From assembly GCF_000732925.1 (NCBI RefSeq), contig NZ_CP008953.1, positions 8,797,001 to 8,861,000 of the forward strand: a stretch of DNA of 64,000 nucleotides, read 5' to 3'. The stretch is from Amycolatopsis japonica. GTDB lineage: Bacteria; Actinomycetota; Actinomycetes; Mycobacteriales; Pseudonocardiaceae. The notes beneath the pieces are model-generated. The model was not told the DNA's origin, made no database searches, and saw nothing but the letters and a program-made list of their open reading frames with translations. A program made the translations under genes and the position numbers. Shown here one piece after another: positions 1 to 7,721 of the stretch. Every line of letters begins with the position of its first letter. Position 1 is the stretch's first letter.

Positions 1-1221
1 CTGGCCGAGGCTGGACAGCCGCCGCCCGGCCTCACGGATGAACAGCGGCACGGCGGCGGTCATCTTGGTCTCGATGAAGCCGGGCGCGACGGCGTTGATC
101 GTGCCGCCGTACTCGGCGAGCTTCGGCGCGCCGACGTTCACCATGCCGATGACGCCCGCCTTGCTGGTGGCGTAGTTGGTCTGGCCGACGTTGCCCGCGA
201 TGCCGGCGATGGAGGAGACGCCGATGATGCGGCCGTTCTCGCGCAGCACCTTGTCGGACAGCAGCTTCTCGTTCACCGCGAGCTGCGACGCGAGGTTGAC
301 CGCGATGACCGAATCCCAGCCGCCCTCGGTCATGTTGCCCAGCGTCTTGTCGCGGGTGATGCCCGCGTTGTGCACGACGATGTCGACGCCGCCGTGGCGG
401 GTGACGAGGTACTCGGCGAGCTTCTCCGGCGCGTCGGCGGCGGTGATGTCCAGCTGCAGCGCCGAGCCGCCGACCTTGTTGGCCACCTTCGACAGGTCCG
501 CGCCCTGCGCGGGGATGTCGAGCGCGACGACGTGGGCGCCGTCGCGGCCCAGCACTTCGGCGATGGCGGCGCCGATACCGCGGGAAGCGCCGGTGACCAG
601 GGCGACCTTGCCGTCCAGCGGCTTCGCCCAGTCGGCGGGCGCGGACGCGGTCTTGGTCTCGGTTCCGACGCGGATGACCTGTGCGTCGACGAAGGCGGAC
701 TTCGACGAGAGCAGGAAGCGGAGCGTGGACTCAGTAGCCTCTTCGGCTCCTTCGGCGACGTACACGAGCTGAGCGGTCGCGCCGCGCTTCAGCTCCTTAC
801 CGACGGAACGGACGAAGCCTTCGAGCGCGCGCTGGGCGATCCGCTCGTTGCCTTCGGCCAGCTCCGGGGGCGTCCCGAGGACGACGACGCGGCCCGAGGG
901 CCCGACGCTCCGGATCACCGGGTGGAAGAAGTTGTAGACCTCGCGAAGCTGCTTCGGGTCCTTCACGCCTGTCGCGTCGAAGACGAGCGCGGCGTGCCTG
1001 TCCGTCGCGGCCGAGACGACCTCGATCCCCGCGCGGTGCAGCTGCGCCTCGATCACCTTTTCGAGGCGACCGCCCGGCGCGGCCCCCAGAAGTGCGGGAC
1101 CCTCGAGAGCGGGCTGGCCGGGCTTGTACCGGCGGAGCGTCGCGGGGTTCGGCAGGCCGAGCTTCGGCACCACGAATTTCCCCACGGGGGATTTCGTGAA
1201 CTGCTGGTACCTGTCAGCCAT
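1..1221 (-). CDS. fabG4: FabG4-type 3-oxoacyl-(ACP/CoA) reductase, 3' end outside window
   Basis: High-molecular-weight short-chain reductase of the Rv0242c (FabG4) type, which reduces 3-oxoacyl thioesters with NAD(P)H. The first 407 residues are present, and the family is about 450 aa. An N-terminal, degenerate Rossmann-like half (about 1-195) precedes a classical SDR half. The SDR half has the cofactor loop TGASRGIG at about 210-217, HNAG near 284-287, and the catalytic Ser336/337, Tyr350 and Lys354 (NYATSK). The start is an ATG preceded by GGGAGGCACGTA. It is divergent from the FadA2-like thiolase across about 90 bp that contains an operator-like palindrome, so the two probably act together in fatty-acid or steroid chain metabolism. 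Frame and family are clear; the exact substrate is not. Confidence 0.92.
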   Translation of the reverse strand, partial: MADRYQQFTKSPVGKFVVPKLGLPNPATLRRYKPGQPALEGPALLGAAPGGRLEKVIEAQLHRAGIEVVSAATDRHAALVFDATGVKDPKQLREVYNFFHPVIRSVGPSGRVVVLGTPPELAEGNERIAQRALEGFVRSVGKELKRGATAQLVYVAEGAEEATESTLRFLLSSKSAFVDAQVIRVGTETKTASAPADWAKPLDGKVALVTGASRGIGAAIAEVLGRDGAHVVALDIPAQGADLSKVANKVGGSALQLDITAADAPEKLAEYLVTRHGGVDIVVHNAGITRDKTLGNMTEGGWDSVIAVNLASQLAVNEKLLSDKVLRENGRIIGVSSIAGIAGNVGQTNYATSKAGVIGMVNVGAPKLAEYGGTINAVAPGFIETKMTAAVPLFIREAGRRLSSLGQ

Positions 1222-1258
1222 TACGTGCCTCCCGTGCAGTTTGCGTCACGTCGCATTC

Positions 1259-1280
1259 TAACCTACTCGCTAGTAGGTTA
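1259..1280. promoter_or_regulatory. Palindromic operator between fabG4 and fadA2
   Basis: Inverted repeat TAACCTACT-CGCT-AGTAGGTTA, with 9-bp perfect arms and a 4-nt centre. It lies in the divergent promoter region, 33 bp before the thiolase start. Size and symmetry suit a TetR-family repressor that would control both genes at once. The cognate regulator is not visible in the window, so the assignment is inference. Confidence 0.65.
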
Positions 1281-1313
1281 CAGTGTGAGAGAGCCTACGG
1301 AGGAGTGGAAAAA

Positions 1314-2603
1314 ATGGCCACGAAAAGGACGGCACCCGTGCGCAAGGTCGCGATCATCGGCGGCAACCGGATCCCCTTCGCCCGCTCGAACGGTCCGTAC
1401 GCGAAAGCGTCGAACCAGGACATGTTCACGGCCGCCCTCGACGGCCTGGCCAGCCGCTTCTCCCTGCAGGACGAGGTGATCGGCGAGGTCGCCGCCGGCG
1501 CGGTGCTCAAGCACGCCCGCGACTTCAACCTCGCCCGCGAAAGCGTCCTCGGCAGCAGGCTGAACCCCGCCACCCCGGCCTCCGACGTGCAGATGGCGTG
1601 CGGCACCGGCCTGCAGGCCATCATCAACGTCGCCAACAAGATCGCCCTCGGCCAGATCGACTCGGCCATCGCGGGCGGCGTCGACACCACGTCCGACGCG
1701 CCGCTGGCGGTCAACGACGACCTGCGCCAGATCCTCGTGCAGCTCAACGCCGCGAAGACGCTCCCCGACCGGCTGAAGCTGGCCGCGAAGCTGCGTCCCG
1801 GGCACATCGTCCCCGAGATCCCGCGCAACTCCGAGCCGCGCACCGGCCTGTCCATGGGCGAGCACGCCGCGCTGACCGCGAAGGTCTGGGAGATCACGCG
1901 CGAGGCGCAGGACGAGCTCGCCGCCACCAGCCACCAGCGGCTCGGCGCCGCGTACGACAAGGGCTTCTTCGACGATCTGGTCACGCCGTACCTCAAGCTG
2001 GCGCGTGACCAGAACCTGCGGCCGGACTCCAGCGTCGAGAAGCTCGCGAAGCTGAAGCCCGCCTTCGGTGGTCCTGACGGCACGATGACCGCGGGCAACT
2101 CGACGCCGCTGTCCGACGGCGCGTCGACCGTGCTGCTCGCGACCGAGCAGTGGGCGAAGGCGCGGAAGCTGCCGGTGCTGGCGTACCTGACGTTCTCGCA
2201 GACCGCGGCCGTCGACTACGTCCACGGCGACGAGGGCCTCCTGATGGCGCCCGCGTATGCCGTCCCGCAGATGCTCACGCGTGCCGGACTCACTCTGCAG
2301 GACTTCGACTTCTACGAGATCCACGAAGCCTTCGCCTCGCAGGTGCTCGCCACCCTCAAGGCGTGGGAGGACCCGCAGTTCGCGAAGTCGAAGCTGGGTC
2401 TCGACGAGCCGCTCGGCTCCATCGATCGGGCGAAGCTGAACGTCAACGGCTCGTCGCTCGCGGCCGGGCACCCGTTCGCCGCGACCGGCGGCCGTATCGT
2501 CGCCACCCTCGCGAAACTGTTGAGCGAGAAGGGATCCGGCCGCGGACTCATCTCGATCTGCGCCGCGGGCGGCCAGGGCGTCACCGCGATCCTCGAAAAG
2601 TAG
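1314..2603 (+). CDS. fadA2: Acetyl-CoA C-acyltransferase (thiolase), FadA2-like
   Basis: Thiolase of 429 aa that would cleave 3-oxoacyl-CoA with CoA or condense acyl-CoAs. The nucleophile is Cys96 in QMACGTGLQA. The family His is in GHPFAATG and the second Cys in CAAGGQG near the C-terminus. ATG 1314 is chosen because GGAGG at 1299-1303 sits at ideal spacing; an upstream GTG at 1305 overlaps that ribosome site. It is divergent from the FabG4-like reductase, the same pairing as Rv0242c/Rv0243 in M. tuberculosis, which places both in one beta-oxidation-like pathway. Transcription probably responds to the palindrome at 1259-1280. Confidence 0.93.
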   Translation: MATKRTAPVRKVAIIGGNRIPFARSNGPYAKASNQDMFTAALDGLASRFSLQDEVIGEVAAGAVLKHARDFNLARESVLGSRLNPATPASDVQMACGTGLQAIINVANKIALGQIDSAIAGGVDTTSDAPLAVNDDLRQILVQLNAAKTLPDRLKLAAKLRPGHIVPEIPRNSEPRTGLSMGEHAALTAKVWEITREAQDELAATSHQRLGAAYDKGFFDDLVTPYLKLARDQNLRPDSSVEKLAKLKPAFGGPDGTMTAGNSTPLSDGASTVLLATEQWAKARKLPVLAYLTFSQTAAVDYVHGDEGLLMAPAYAVPQMLTRAGLTLQDFDFYEIHEAFASQVLATLKAWEDPQFAKSKLGLDEPLGSIDRAKLNVNGSSLAAGHPFAATGGRIVATLAKLLSEKGSGRGLISICAAGGQGVTAILEK

Positions 2604-2671
2604 CGTTCGCCCGCAGCGGATCGGGGAAAAACCCGGGTGTCTTTGTCGGTGCCCGGGTCTAGCGTGTGCGC

Positions 2672-3625
2672 ATGTTCGCAGTTCAGGCGAAAGCGCTGGT
2701 CAAAACCTACGGGTCCACCCGGGCGCTCGACGGGGTCGATCTGTCGATCCCGACGGGAAAGGTGCTGGGCCTGCTGGGGCCGAACGGCGCCGGCAAGACG
2801 ACGACGGTCCGCATCCTGACCACCCTGCTCCGCCCGGATTCGGGCGAGGCGGAGGTGGCCGGGCACGACGTGCTGGCCCAGCCCGACGCCGTCCGGCGGT
2901 CGATCGGGCTGTCCGGGCAGTACGCCGCCGTGGACGAGAACCTCACCGGCTTCGAGAACCTGTACATGGTCGGCAGGCTGTACGGGAGCAAGAAGGCGGC
3001 GGCGAAGTCCAGGGCGCGTGAGCTGCTCGCCCGGTTCCGGCTGGAGGACGCGGCGGATCGACCCGCCAAGACGTACTCCGGCGGTATGCGGCGGCGGCTC
3101 GACCTGGCGGGTGCGCTGGTCGCCGAGCCGACCGTGGTGATCCTCGACGAACCGACCACCGGGCTCGATCCGCGCGGCCGGATCGACACCTGGGAGGTCA
3201 TCAAGGAGCTCGTCGCCGACGGCACCACCGTGCTGCTGACCACGCAGTACCTGGAGGAGGCCGATCAGCTCGCCGACTCGATCGTCGTGATCGACAAGGG
3301 GAAGGTCATCGCGCGCGGCACCGCCGACGAGCTGAAGCAGGAGATCGGCGGCGAACGGCTGGAGCTCGTCGTGGCGAACACGAGCGATCTCGCCATGACC
3401 ACGCAGGTGCTCACCGAGGTCGGCTCGGGCACCCCGACGGTCGACGAGCACACCCGCAAGGTCGACGTCCTGGTCGAGGGCGGGCCGAAGGCGCTGATCG
3501 AAGCACTGCGGCGGCTCGACGGACACGGCGTCGCCGTCCAAGACGTCGCGCTGCACCGGCCGACGCTCGACGACGTCTTCCTTTCGCTGACAGGGCACGC
3601 CACGGACGAGGGGGAAAAGAAGTGA
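2672..3625 (+). CDS. ABC transporter ATPase, DrrA type
   Basis: ATPase subunit (317 aa) of an ABC-2 type drug or lipid exporter. It has Walker A GPNGAGKTTT, signature YSGGMRRRLDLAGALV, Walker B VVILDEPTTGLDP, and the C-terminal extension typical of DrrA/daunorubicin-resistance ATPases. A hexamer TAGCGT at 2660-2665 lies 6 nt before ATG 2672, which fits leaderless transcription; GTG 2666 is a less likely start. It overlaps the permease gene by 4 bp (GTGA), so the two are translationally coupled. The DrrA label names the family; the substrate is unknown, and no antibiotic biosynthesis genes lie nearby. Confidence 0.92.
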   Translation: MFAVQAKALVKTYGSTRALDGVDLSIPTGKVLGLLGPNGAGKTTTVRILTTLLRPDSGEAEVAGHDVLAQPDAVRRSIGLSGQYAAVDENLTGFENLYMVGRLYGSKKAAAKSRARELLARFRLEDAADRPAKTYSGGMRRRLDLAGALVAEPTVVILDEPTTGLDPRGRIDTWEVIKELVADGTTVLLTTQYLEEADQLADSIVVIDKGKVIARGTADELKQEIGGERLELVVANTSDLAMTTQVLTEVGSGTPTVDEHTRKVDVLVEGGPKALIEALRRLDGHGVAVQDVALHRPTLDDVFLSLTGHATDEGEKK

Positions 3626-4425
3626 GCGCGGTCGCGAAGGCCTTTTCCGACGGTGGCGTGATCACCTGGCGGAACCTGAAGAACGTCCAGCGCAACCCGG
3701 ACTGGCTGATGGCGGCGACGCTGCAGCCGATCATGTTCGTGCTGCTGTTCGCGTACGTCTTCGGGGACGCGATCGGCGGTGAGGCGGGCGGGCTCGCGTA
3801 CCGGGAGTTCCTGATCGCCGGCATCTTCGCGCAGACGGTCGCGTTCAACTCGGCGTTCACCGTGATCGGGTTCGCGAACGACCTGCAGAAGGGCATCATC
3901 GACAGGTTCCGTTCGCTGCCGATCTCGCGGCTCGCGGTGATCTTCGGCCGCACGACGTCCGACCTGGTGATCAGCGTGGTCGCGCTGGTCGTGATGTCGC
4001 TGTGCGGGCTGCTGGTCGGCTGGCGGATCCGCGGCAGCTTCCTCGACGCCGTGCTCGGCTACCTGGTGATGCTGATGTTCGCCTGGGCGCTGTCCTGGGT
4101 CGGCGCCTGGATCGGGCTGGTCGCGCGCAGTGTCGAGGTGGCGCAGAGTGCCGGGCTGATGTGGATGTTCCCGTTGAGCTTCATCTCGACGGCGTTCGTC
4201 CCGGCGGACAAGCTGCCGGGCGTGCTCAAGGCCATCGCCGACTGGAACCCGTTCACCGCGGTGATCAACTCGGCCCGCGACCTGTTCGGGAACCGCTTCG
4301 GCGCGCCCCCGACGGGCTGGCCGGCCGAGCACGCGTCGCTGTACGCGATCCTGTGCTGCATCGCCATCATCGCGATCTTCGCGCCGCTGGCGACGGCCCA
4401 GTACAAGAAGGTCGCGAGCCGCTAG
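3622..4425 (+). CDS. ABC-2 transporter permease, DrrB type
   Basis: Integral membrane permease of 267 aa with about six hydrophobic segments, typical of ABC-2/DrrB exporters. The sequence begins with a cytoplasmic stretch (TWRNLKNVQRNPDW), then a first helix around residues 33-50, and ends in a short basic tail (AQYKKVASR). The GTG start overlaps the stop of the upstream ATPase gene, giving a two-gene operon. Together they form a heterotetrameric exporter. The substrate cannot be read from the sequence. Confidence 0.9.
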   Translation: MSAVAKAFSDGGVITWRNLKNVQRNPDWLMAATLQPIMFVLLFAYVFGDAIGGEAGGLAYREFLIAGIFAQTVAFNSAFTVIGFANDLQKGIIDRFRSLPISRLAVIFGRTTSDLVISVVALVVMSLCGLLVGWRIRGSFLDAVLGYLVMLMFAWALSWVGAWIGLVARSVEVAQSAGLMWMFPLSFISTAFVPADKLPGVLKAIADWNPFTAVINSARDLFGNRFGAPPTGWPAEHASLYAILCCIAIIAIFAPLATAQYKKVASR

Positions 4426-4523
4426 AAAAACTTCTGTGCACAAATGTCGAACCGCCGTCGAGCTGCTCGACGCGTCGGTGAAGGCGGGGTAGAAAAGCCC
4501 CGCCAAGACACTGAGGAGCGACG

Positions 4524-4895
4524 ATGCGGTTTCTGATGATGCACCGGCTGGACGAGAGCGCCCCGGAGGCCTGGAACCCCAGCAAGGAGTTCATCGAGAA
4601 GATGGGCGCCTTCATCGAGGACTCGTTCGAGAAGGGCATCCTCATCACGGCGGAGGGCGTGCACCCCTCCGAGCGGGGCGCGAAGGTCCGCAAGGCGCGC
4701 GGCGGCAAGATCACCGCGACCGACGGCCCGTTCACCGAGGCCAAGGAGGTCATCGGCGGGTTCGCGCTGATCAACGCAAAGGATCTGGCGGAGGCCGTCG
4801 CGTTCGCCGAGTCCTACGCCGCGCTGTTCGACGAGATCGAGGTCGAGGTCCGCACCGTCGTCGAGGCGGAGGACATCGAGGCCTTCACCTCATGA
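4524..4895 (+). CDS. DGPF (YCII-related) domain protein
   Basis: Small cytoplasmic protein of 123 aa carrying the DGPF signature (TDGPFTEAKEVIGGF, about residues 73-87), a ferredoxin-like fold related to YCII. ATG follows GAGGAGCGACG at good spacing. Such proteins usually sit beside ECF42 sigma factors, but here the neighbours are a DrrAB exporter and DoxX. A second family member beside a real ECF42 gene lies at 11761-12117, so this copy may be a distant regulon member. The biochemical function of the family is unproven. Confidence 0.88.
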   Translation: MRFLMMHRLDESAPEAWNPSKEFIEKMGAFIEDSFEKGILITAEGVHPSERGAKVRKARGGKITATDGPFTEAKEVIGGFALINAKDLAEAVAFAESYAALFDEIEVEVRTVVEAEDIEAFTS

Positions 4896-4900
4896 CCCCA

Positions 4901-4950
4901 CGCGTTTAGTCCTCTGGATGCGCTTTTTCGCATCCAGAGGACTAAACGCG
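4901..4950. repeat. Palindrome family A, copy 1 (terminator-like)
   Basis: Perfect inverted repeat with 22-bp arms (4901-4922 and 4929-4950) and a 6-nt loop CTTTTT. It lies between the convergent stops at 4895 and 4956. The core TTTAGTCCTCTGGATGCG recurs at 25167-25230 and 28767-28830. A bidirectional terminator is the simplest role. Confidence 0.9.
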
Positions 4951-4955
4951 GGTCG

Positions 4956-5462
4956 TCACTTCGTGATGGCCTTCTCGGCCTTCTTCGCCAGCTTCTCGGC
5001 GCGCTTCTCCGTCTTGGAGGCGGCCCGCTTGGCGCGCCAGCCGAGCGACGGCTTGCCCGCGGTGTCGGCGGCGGCCAGCAGCAGGCCACCGGCGAGACCG
5101 GCGTTCTTGATGAACTGGATCTGCTGCTGCTGACGCTCGGCCGGTTCCTTGATCTCCCAGAACCGGTGCGCGGCCAGCGTGGTCGGGACGAGGCTGCCGA
5201 GCAGCAGCATCGAGGCCAGGCGCGGCGCCTTGCCCGCGGCGAGCGCGACCCCGGCGCCGACCTTCACCGCGGCGTCGATCCGGACGAGGGTGGCGGGGTC
5301 GCGCGGCACCGATTCCGGCACCACGCCCTCCAGTTTGTCGAAGGACTCGGTGAGGAACGGCTCCACGGCTTTGGCGTGCCCCTGGGTGTCCCTCAGCGCA
5401 CCGATCCCGCCGGAGATGAAGATCGCGGCGAGGAGCGGACGTGCGACGCGACGGAGAATCAC
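4956..5462 (-). CDS. DoxX-family membrane protein
   Basis: Membrane protein of 168 aa opening MILRRVARPLLAAIFISGGIGALRD, the DoxX start with the GG(I/W)..LR motif. Hydrophobic segments are at about 8-26, 70-85, 88-105 and 128-145, and the tail is very Lys/Ala-rich and amphipathic (after about 140). DoxX proteins are linked to redox and thiol stress and to integral membrane oxidoreductase complexes. The start is GTG with AGAAAGG upstream. It is convergent with the DGPF gene and separated from it only by the repeat palindrome. Confidence 0.85.
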   Translation of the reverse strand: MILRRVARPLLAAIFISGGIGALRDTQGHAKAVEPFLTESFDKLEGVVPESVPRDPATLVRIDAAVKVGAGVALAAGKAPRLASMLLLGSLVPTTLAAHRFWEIKEPAERQQQQIQFIKNAGLAGGLLLAAADTAGKPSLGWRAKRAASKTEKRAEKLAKKAEKAITK

Positions 5463-5593
5463 GGTCGTAAACCTTTCTGGATCCGGACCCGGGAAACAAA
5501 CCTATCCCCAGACTTCCCGCCCGCCACCGCGCCGAACCGCGCTAACGGTGTATCCCGGAATATTTCTCTAGTGCTAGATGACGCTAGATTTCA

Positions 5594-6625
5594 CTAGCGG
5601 GCCCGATACGCCTTCGGCAGCTTGAAGCCGCGGTCGGCCGCGACCTGCCGCAGCCGGTCCGGATAGTCGGTGATGATGCCGTCCACGCCGTCGTCGATGA
5701 GCTTGTGCATGGTGGCCGGGTCGTCGATCGTCCAGGGCACGACCTTGATCCCCGCCCGGTGCGCCTCGGTGACCAGTGCCTTCGTGGTGAACGGCCGGTA
5801 GTCGGGGTCGCCGACCTTGCCGCCCTGCGGGTTGCCGTGCACCGGCGAAAGCGCGCTCGCGCCGAACGACTTCACCGCCCGGACGGGGCTGCCGCCGAAG
5901 TCGTCGATGTCGAGCCCGCCGAGCCAAGGCGACTTGCCCGGCTGCCCGACCTGCAGGAACTCGGGCTGGGTCAGCGCGACCGTCGGGATCCACGGCGCCA
6001 CTTCACGAAGCCGCATCAGCGCGCCCCAGTCGAAGCTCTGGACGGTGACGTTGCGGGCGAACCCGCCACGCAGGATCTCGCGCACCACCCGCTGGACGAA
6101 CTGCTCACGCGGCGCCGTCTCGTGCGGCGCGGCGGCCTCGACCTTGGTCTCGATGTTGAACTCGATCCCCCAGGCGTGGTGGTCCCTGGCGAGCTGGAAG
6201 AGCTCGGCGAGCGTCGGCATCTTGGCGCCGGGGGACAGTGTCTGACCGGGGTGGGCGGGCTGCCGGATCGAACCGCAGTCGAGCGTGCGGACCTGCGCGA
6301 ACGTCAGGTCCTTCACGTATTTGCCGACGTACGGGTACGCCGGGTCGCCAGGCGTCGCGGGCGCGGTGTCGCGGCACTTCGCGGGTGTCGTCTTGCGGTC
6401 GTGGGTGATGACCTCGCGACCGTCCTTGGTGATCTGGATGTCGAGTTCGAGCGTGGTCACCCCCAGCTCCATCGCCTTGCCGAAGGACGCGAGCGTGCTC
6501 TCGACCGTGAGGCCGAGCCCGCCGCGGTGAGCCTGGATGTCGAAGGCGCGACGCGGCTGCGCGTCGGCGACCCCGGCCGTCGTCAAGGTCAGCGCAGCGG
6601 CCATGACCAGCGCGAATGTCTTCAT
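5594..6625 (-). CDS. Secreted glycerophosphodiester phosphodiesterase
   Basis: GDPD-family enzyme of 343 aa that hydrolyses glycerophosphodiesters to glycerol-3-phosphate and an alcohol. It begins with a signal peptide (MKTFALVMAAALTLTTAGVADA), then the family motif IQAHRGG with the catalytic His, followed by ELDIQITKDG, which carries the conserved Glu and Asp metal ligands. A distal motif VVPWTIDDPATMHKLIDDGVDGIITDYP closes the TIM barrel. The ATG is placed at the signal peptide; in-frame codons further upstream would add a non-signal extension. It is divergent from the TipA-like regulator with only about 35 bp before the regulator's -35 box. Confidence 0.9.
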   Translation of the reverse strand: MKTFALVMAAALTLTTAGVADAQPRRAFDIQAHRGGLGLTVESTLASFGKAMELGVTTLELDIQITKDGREVITHDRKTTPAKCRDTAPATPGDPAYPYVGKYVKDLTFAQVRTLDCGSIRQPAHPGQTLSPGAKMPTLAELFQLARDHHAWGIEFNIETKVEAAAPHETAPREQFVQRVVREILRGGFARNVTVQSFDWGALMRLREVAPWIPTVALTQPEFLQVGQPGKSPWLGGLDIDDFGGSPVRAVKSFGASALSPVHGNPQGGKVGDPDYRPFTTKALVTEAHRAGIKVVPWTIDDPATMHKLIDDGVDGIITDYPDRLRQVAADRGFKLPKAYRAR

Positions 6626-6658
6626 CCGTGAACCATGCCACGGTCGGGTGAACTTCGA

Positions 6659-6689
6659 TTGACTTTGACGCAACGTCAACCTCTACCTT
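6659..6689 (+). promoter_or_regulatory. MerR/TipA-type promoter with dyad in 19-bp spacer
   Basis: -35 TTGACT (6659-6664) and -10 TACCTT (6684-6689) are separated by an over-long 19-bp spacer. The spacer holds the perfect dyad TTGACG-CAA-CGTCAA (6665-6679). This is the textbook layout for MerR-family activators, which twist the long spacer to allow open-complex formation. The start codon follows 7 nt after the -10, so the mRNA is probably leaderless and the regulator autoactivates. Confidence 0.8.
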
Positions 6690-6696
6690 CGTGGAC

Positions 6697-7458
6697 ATGC
6701 CGAACGAGACGGAGTGGTCGATCCAGGACATCGCCCGCTCGGCCGGGACCACGAGCCGCACGCTGCGCCACTACGGCGACATCGGGCTGCTCGAACCGAG
6801 CCGGGTGGGGAACAACGGATACCGCTACTACGACCAGGACGCGCTGGTGCGGCTGCAACGGATCCTGCTGCTTCGCGAACTCGGGCTGAGCCTGCCCGCG
6901 ATCGGCGAAGTCCTCGAAGGGGAGCAGGACACGACGGCGGCGCTACGCACGCATCTGAAGTGGCTGGAGCAGGAGCGACAGCGGCTCGGGCGGCAGATCG
7001 AATCGGTCAAAACGACCTTGAGGAAGACGGAGAGAGGTGAACAACTGATGGCAACGGAAGTGTTCGACGGCTTCGACCACACGAAGTACGAGAAGGAGGT
7101 AACCGAACGCTGGGGCGCCGACGCCTACAAGCAGGGTGACCGGTGGTGGAAGTCGCTGAGCGCCGAGGACAAGAAGGCGCACCAGCAGGAACAGAAGGAC
7201 ATCGCGGCCGCGTTCGGCGAGGCCCGCGCGCAGGGCCTGCCCGCCGACGGTGACGAGGCCCAGGCGATCACGCGGCGGCTGTACGAATGGCTCCGGCCGG
7301 CCGTGCGAGCCGTGTCGAAGGGCTACTTCGCCGGTCTCGGGCAGCTGTACGTCGACGACCCGCGCTACGGGCAGTACGACGAGAAGCACGGCCCCGGCAC
7401 CGCGAAATACATCCGTGACGCGATGACGATCTACGCGGAACGCAACCTGAGTGAGTAG
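6697..7458 (+). CDS. TipA-like MerR-family regulator with TipAS domain
   Basis: 253-aa regulator. An N-terminal MerR helix-turn-helix (WSIQDIARSAGTTSRTLRHY, then GNNGYRYY) is followed by a coiled coil (about 75-117). A C-terminal TipAS antibiotic-recognition domain covers about 125-253 (DHTKYEKEVTERWG, YVDDPRYGQYDEKHGPGTAKYI). S. lividans TipAL binds thiopeptides covalently through such a domain. ATG 6697 is preferred for its position relative to the -10; GTG 6691 is an alternative. An internal in-frame ATG at 7048 with its own ribosome site could produce a free TipAS-like form. The target regulon beyond its own promoter is unknown. Confidence 0.92.
   Translation: MPNETEWSIQDIARSAGTTSRTLRHYGDIGLLEPSRVGNNGYRYYDQDALVRLQRILLLRELGLSLPAIGEVLEGEQDTTAALRTHLKWLEQERQRLGRQIESVKTTLRKTERGEQLMATEVFDGFDHTKYEKEVTERWGADAYKQGDRWWKSLSAEDKKAHQQEQKDIAAAFGEARAQGLPADGDEAQAITRRLYEWLRPAVRAVSKGYFAGLGQLYVDDPRYGQYDEKHGPGTAKYIRDAMTIYAERNLSE
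7031..7050 (+). promoter_or_regulatory. Internal ribosome binding site for a short TipAS-like form
   Basis: AGAGAGGTGA (7031-7040) precedes an in-frame ATG (7048-7050) exactly at the junction between the DNA-binding half and the ligand-binding domain (GEQL-MATEVFDGF). S. lividans tipA uses an internal start at the equivalent point to overproduce TipAS. Spacing is about 10 nt, so initiation strength is uncertain. Confidence 0.6.
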
Positions 7459-7626
7459 GAACGAGGGACGGGGCTGCAGACCCATCTCTCGGCTCAACTG
7501 CGGGGTCTCCCGAAGGGCGCCCGCGCCCGACGGAGACTTCACCGTCGCGCGCCTCTTTTGGCCGAAGGCCACGGAAATGCGATGAAGGGGCGCCGCTGTT
7601 CGTCAAGGTGACGAGCGAACCGGAAC

Positions 7627-7647
7627 AGCGCCTCTTCGGCGCTTTTC
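7627..7647 (+). terminator. Hairpin followed by T-run
   Basis: AGCGCC-TCTTC-GGCGCT followed by TTTCC. It is a short 6-bp stem placed about 170 nt after the TipA-like gene and before the AAA ATPase promoter. The rest of 7459-7721 holds no gene that I can support. Confidence 0.5.
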
Positions 7648-7721
7648 CGTCAGCGCGACACGCCGTAGGCAAATATCACTGCATATCGGGCGAGAGCTAG
7701 AAACCCCGATAGCGTGGGAGA

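Noticed and set aside
1278..2471. Minus-strand frame of 397 codons opposite the thiolase
   Set aside because: No domain and antisense-type composition; the plus-strand thiolase has full catalytic motifs.
2672..4425. Resistance gene pair of an antibiotic biosynthesis cluster
   Set aside because: DrrAB-type exporters are common housekeeping transporters in actinomycetes and no biosynthetic enzymes are nearby.
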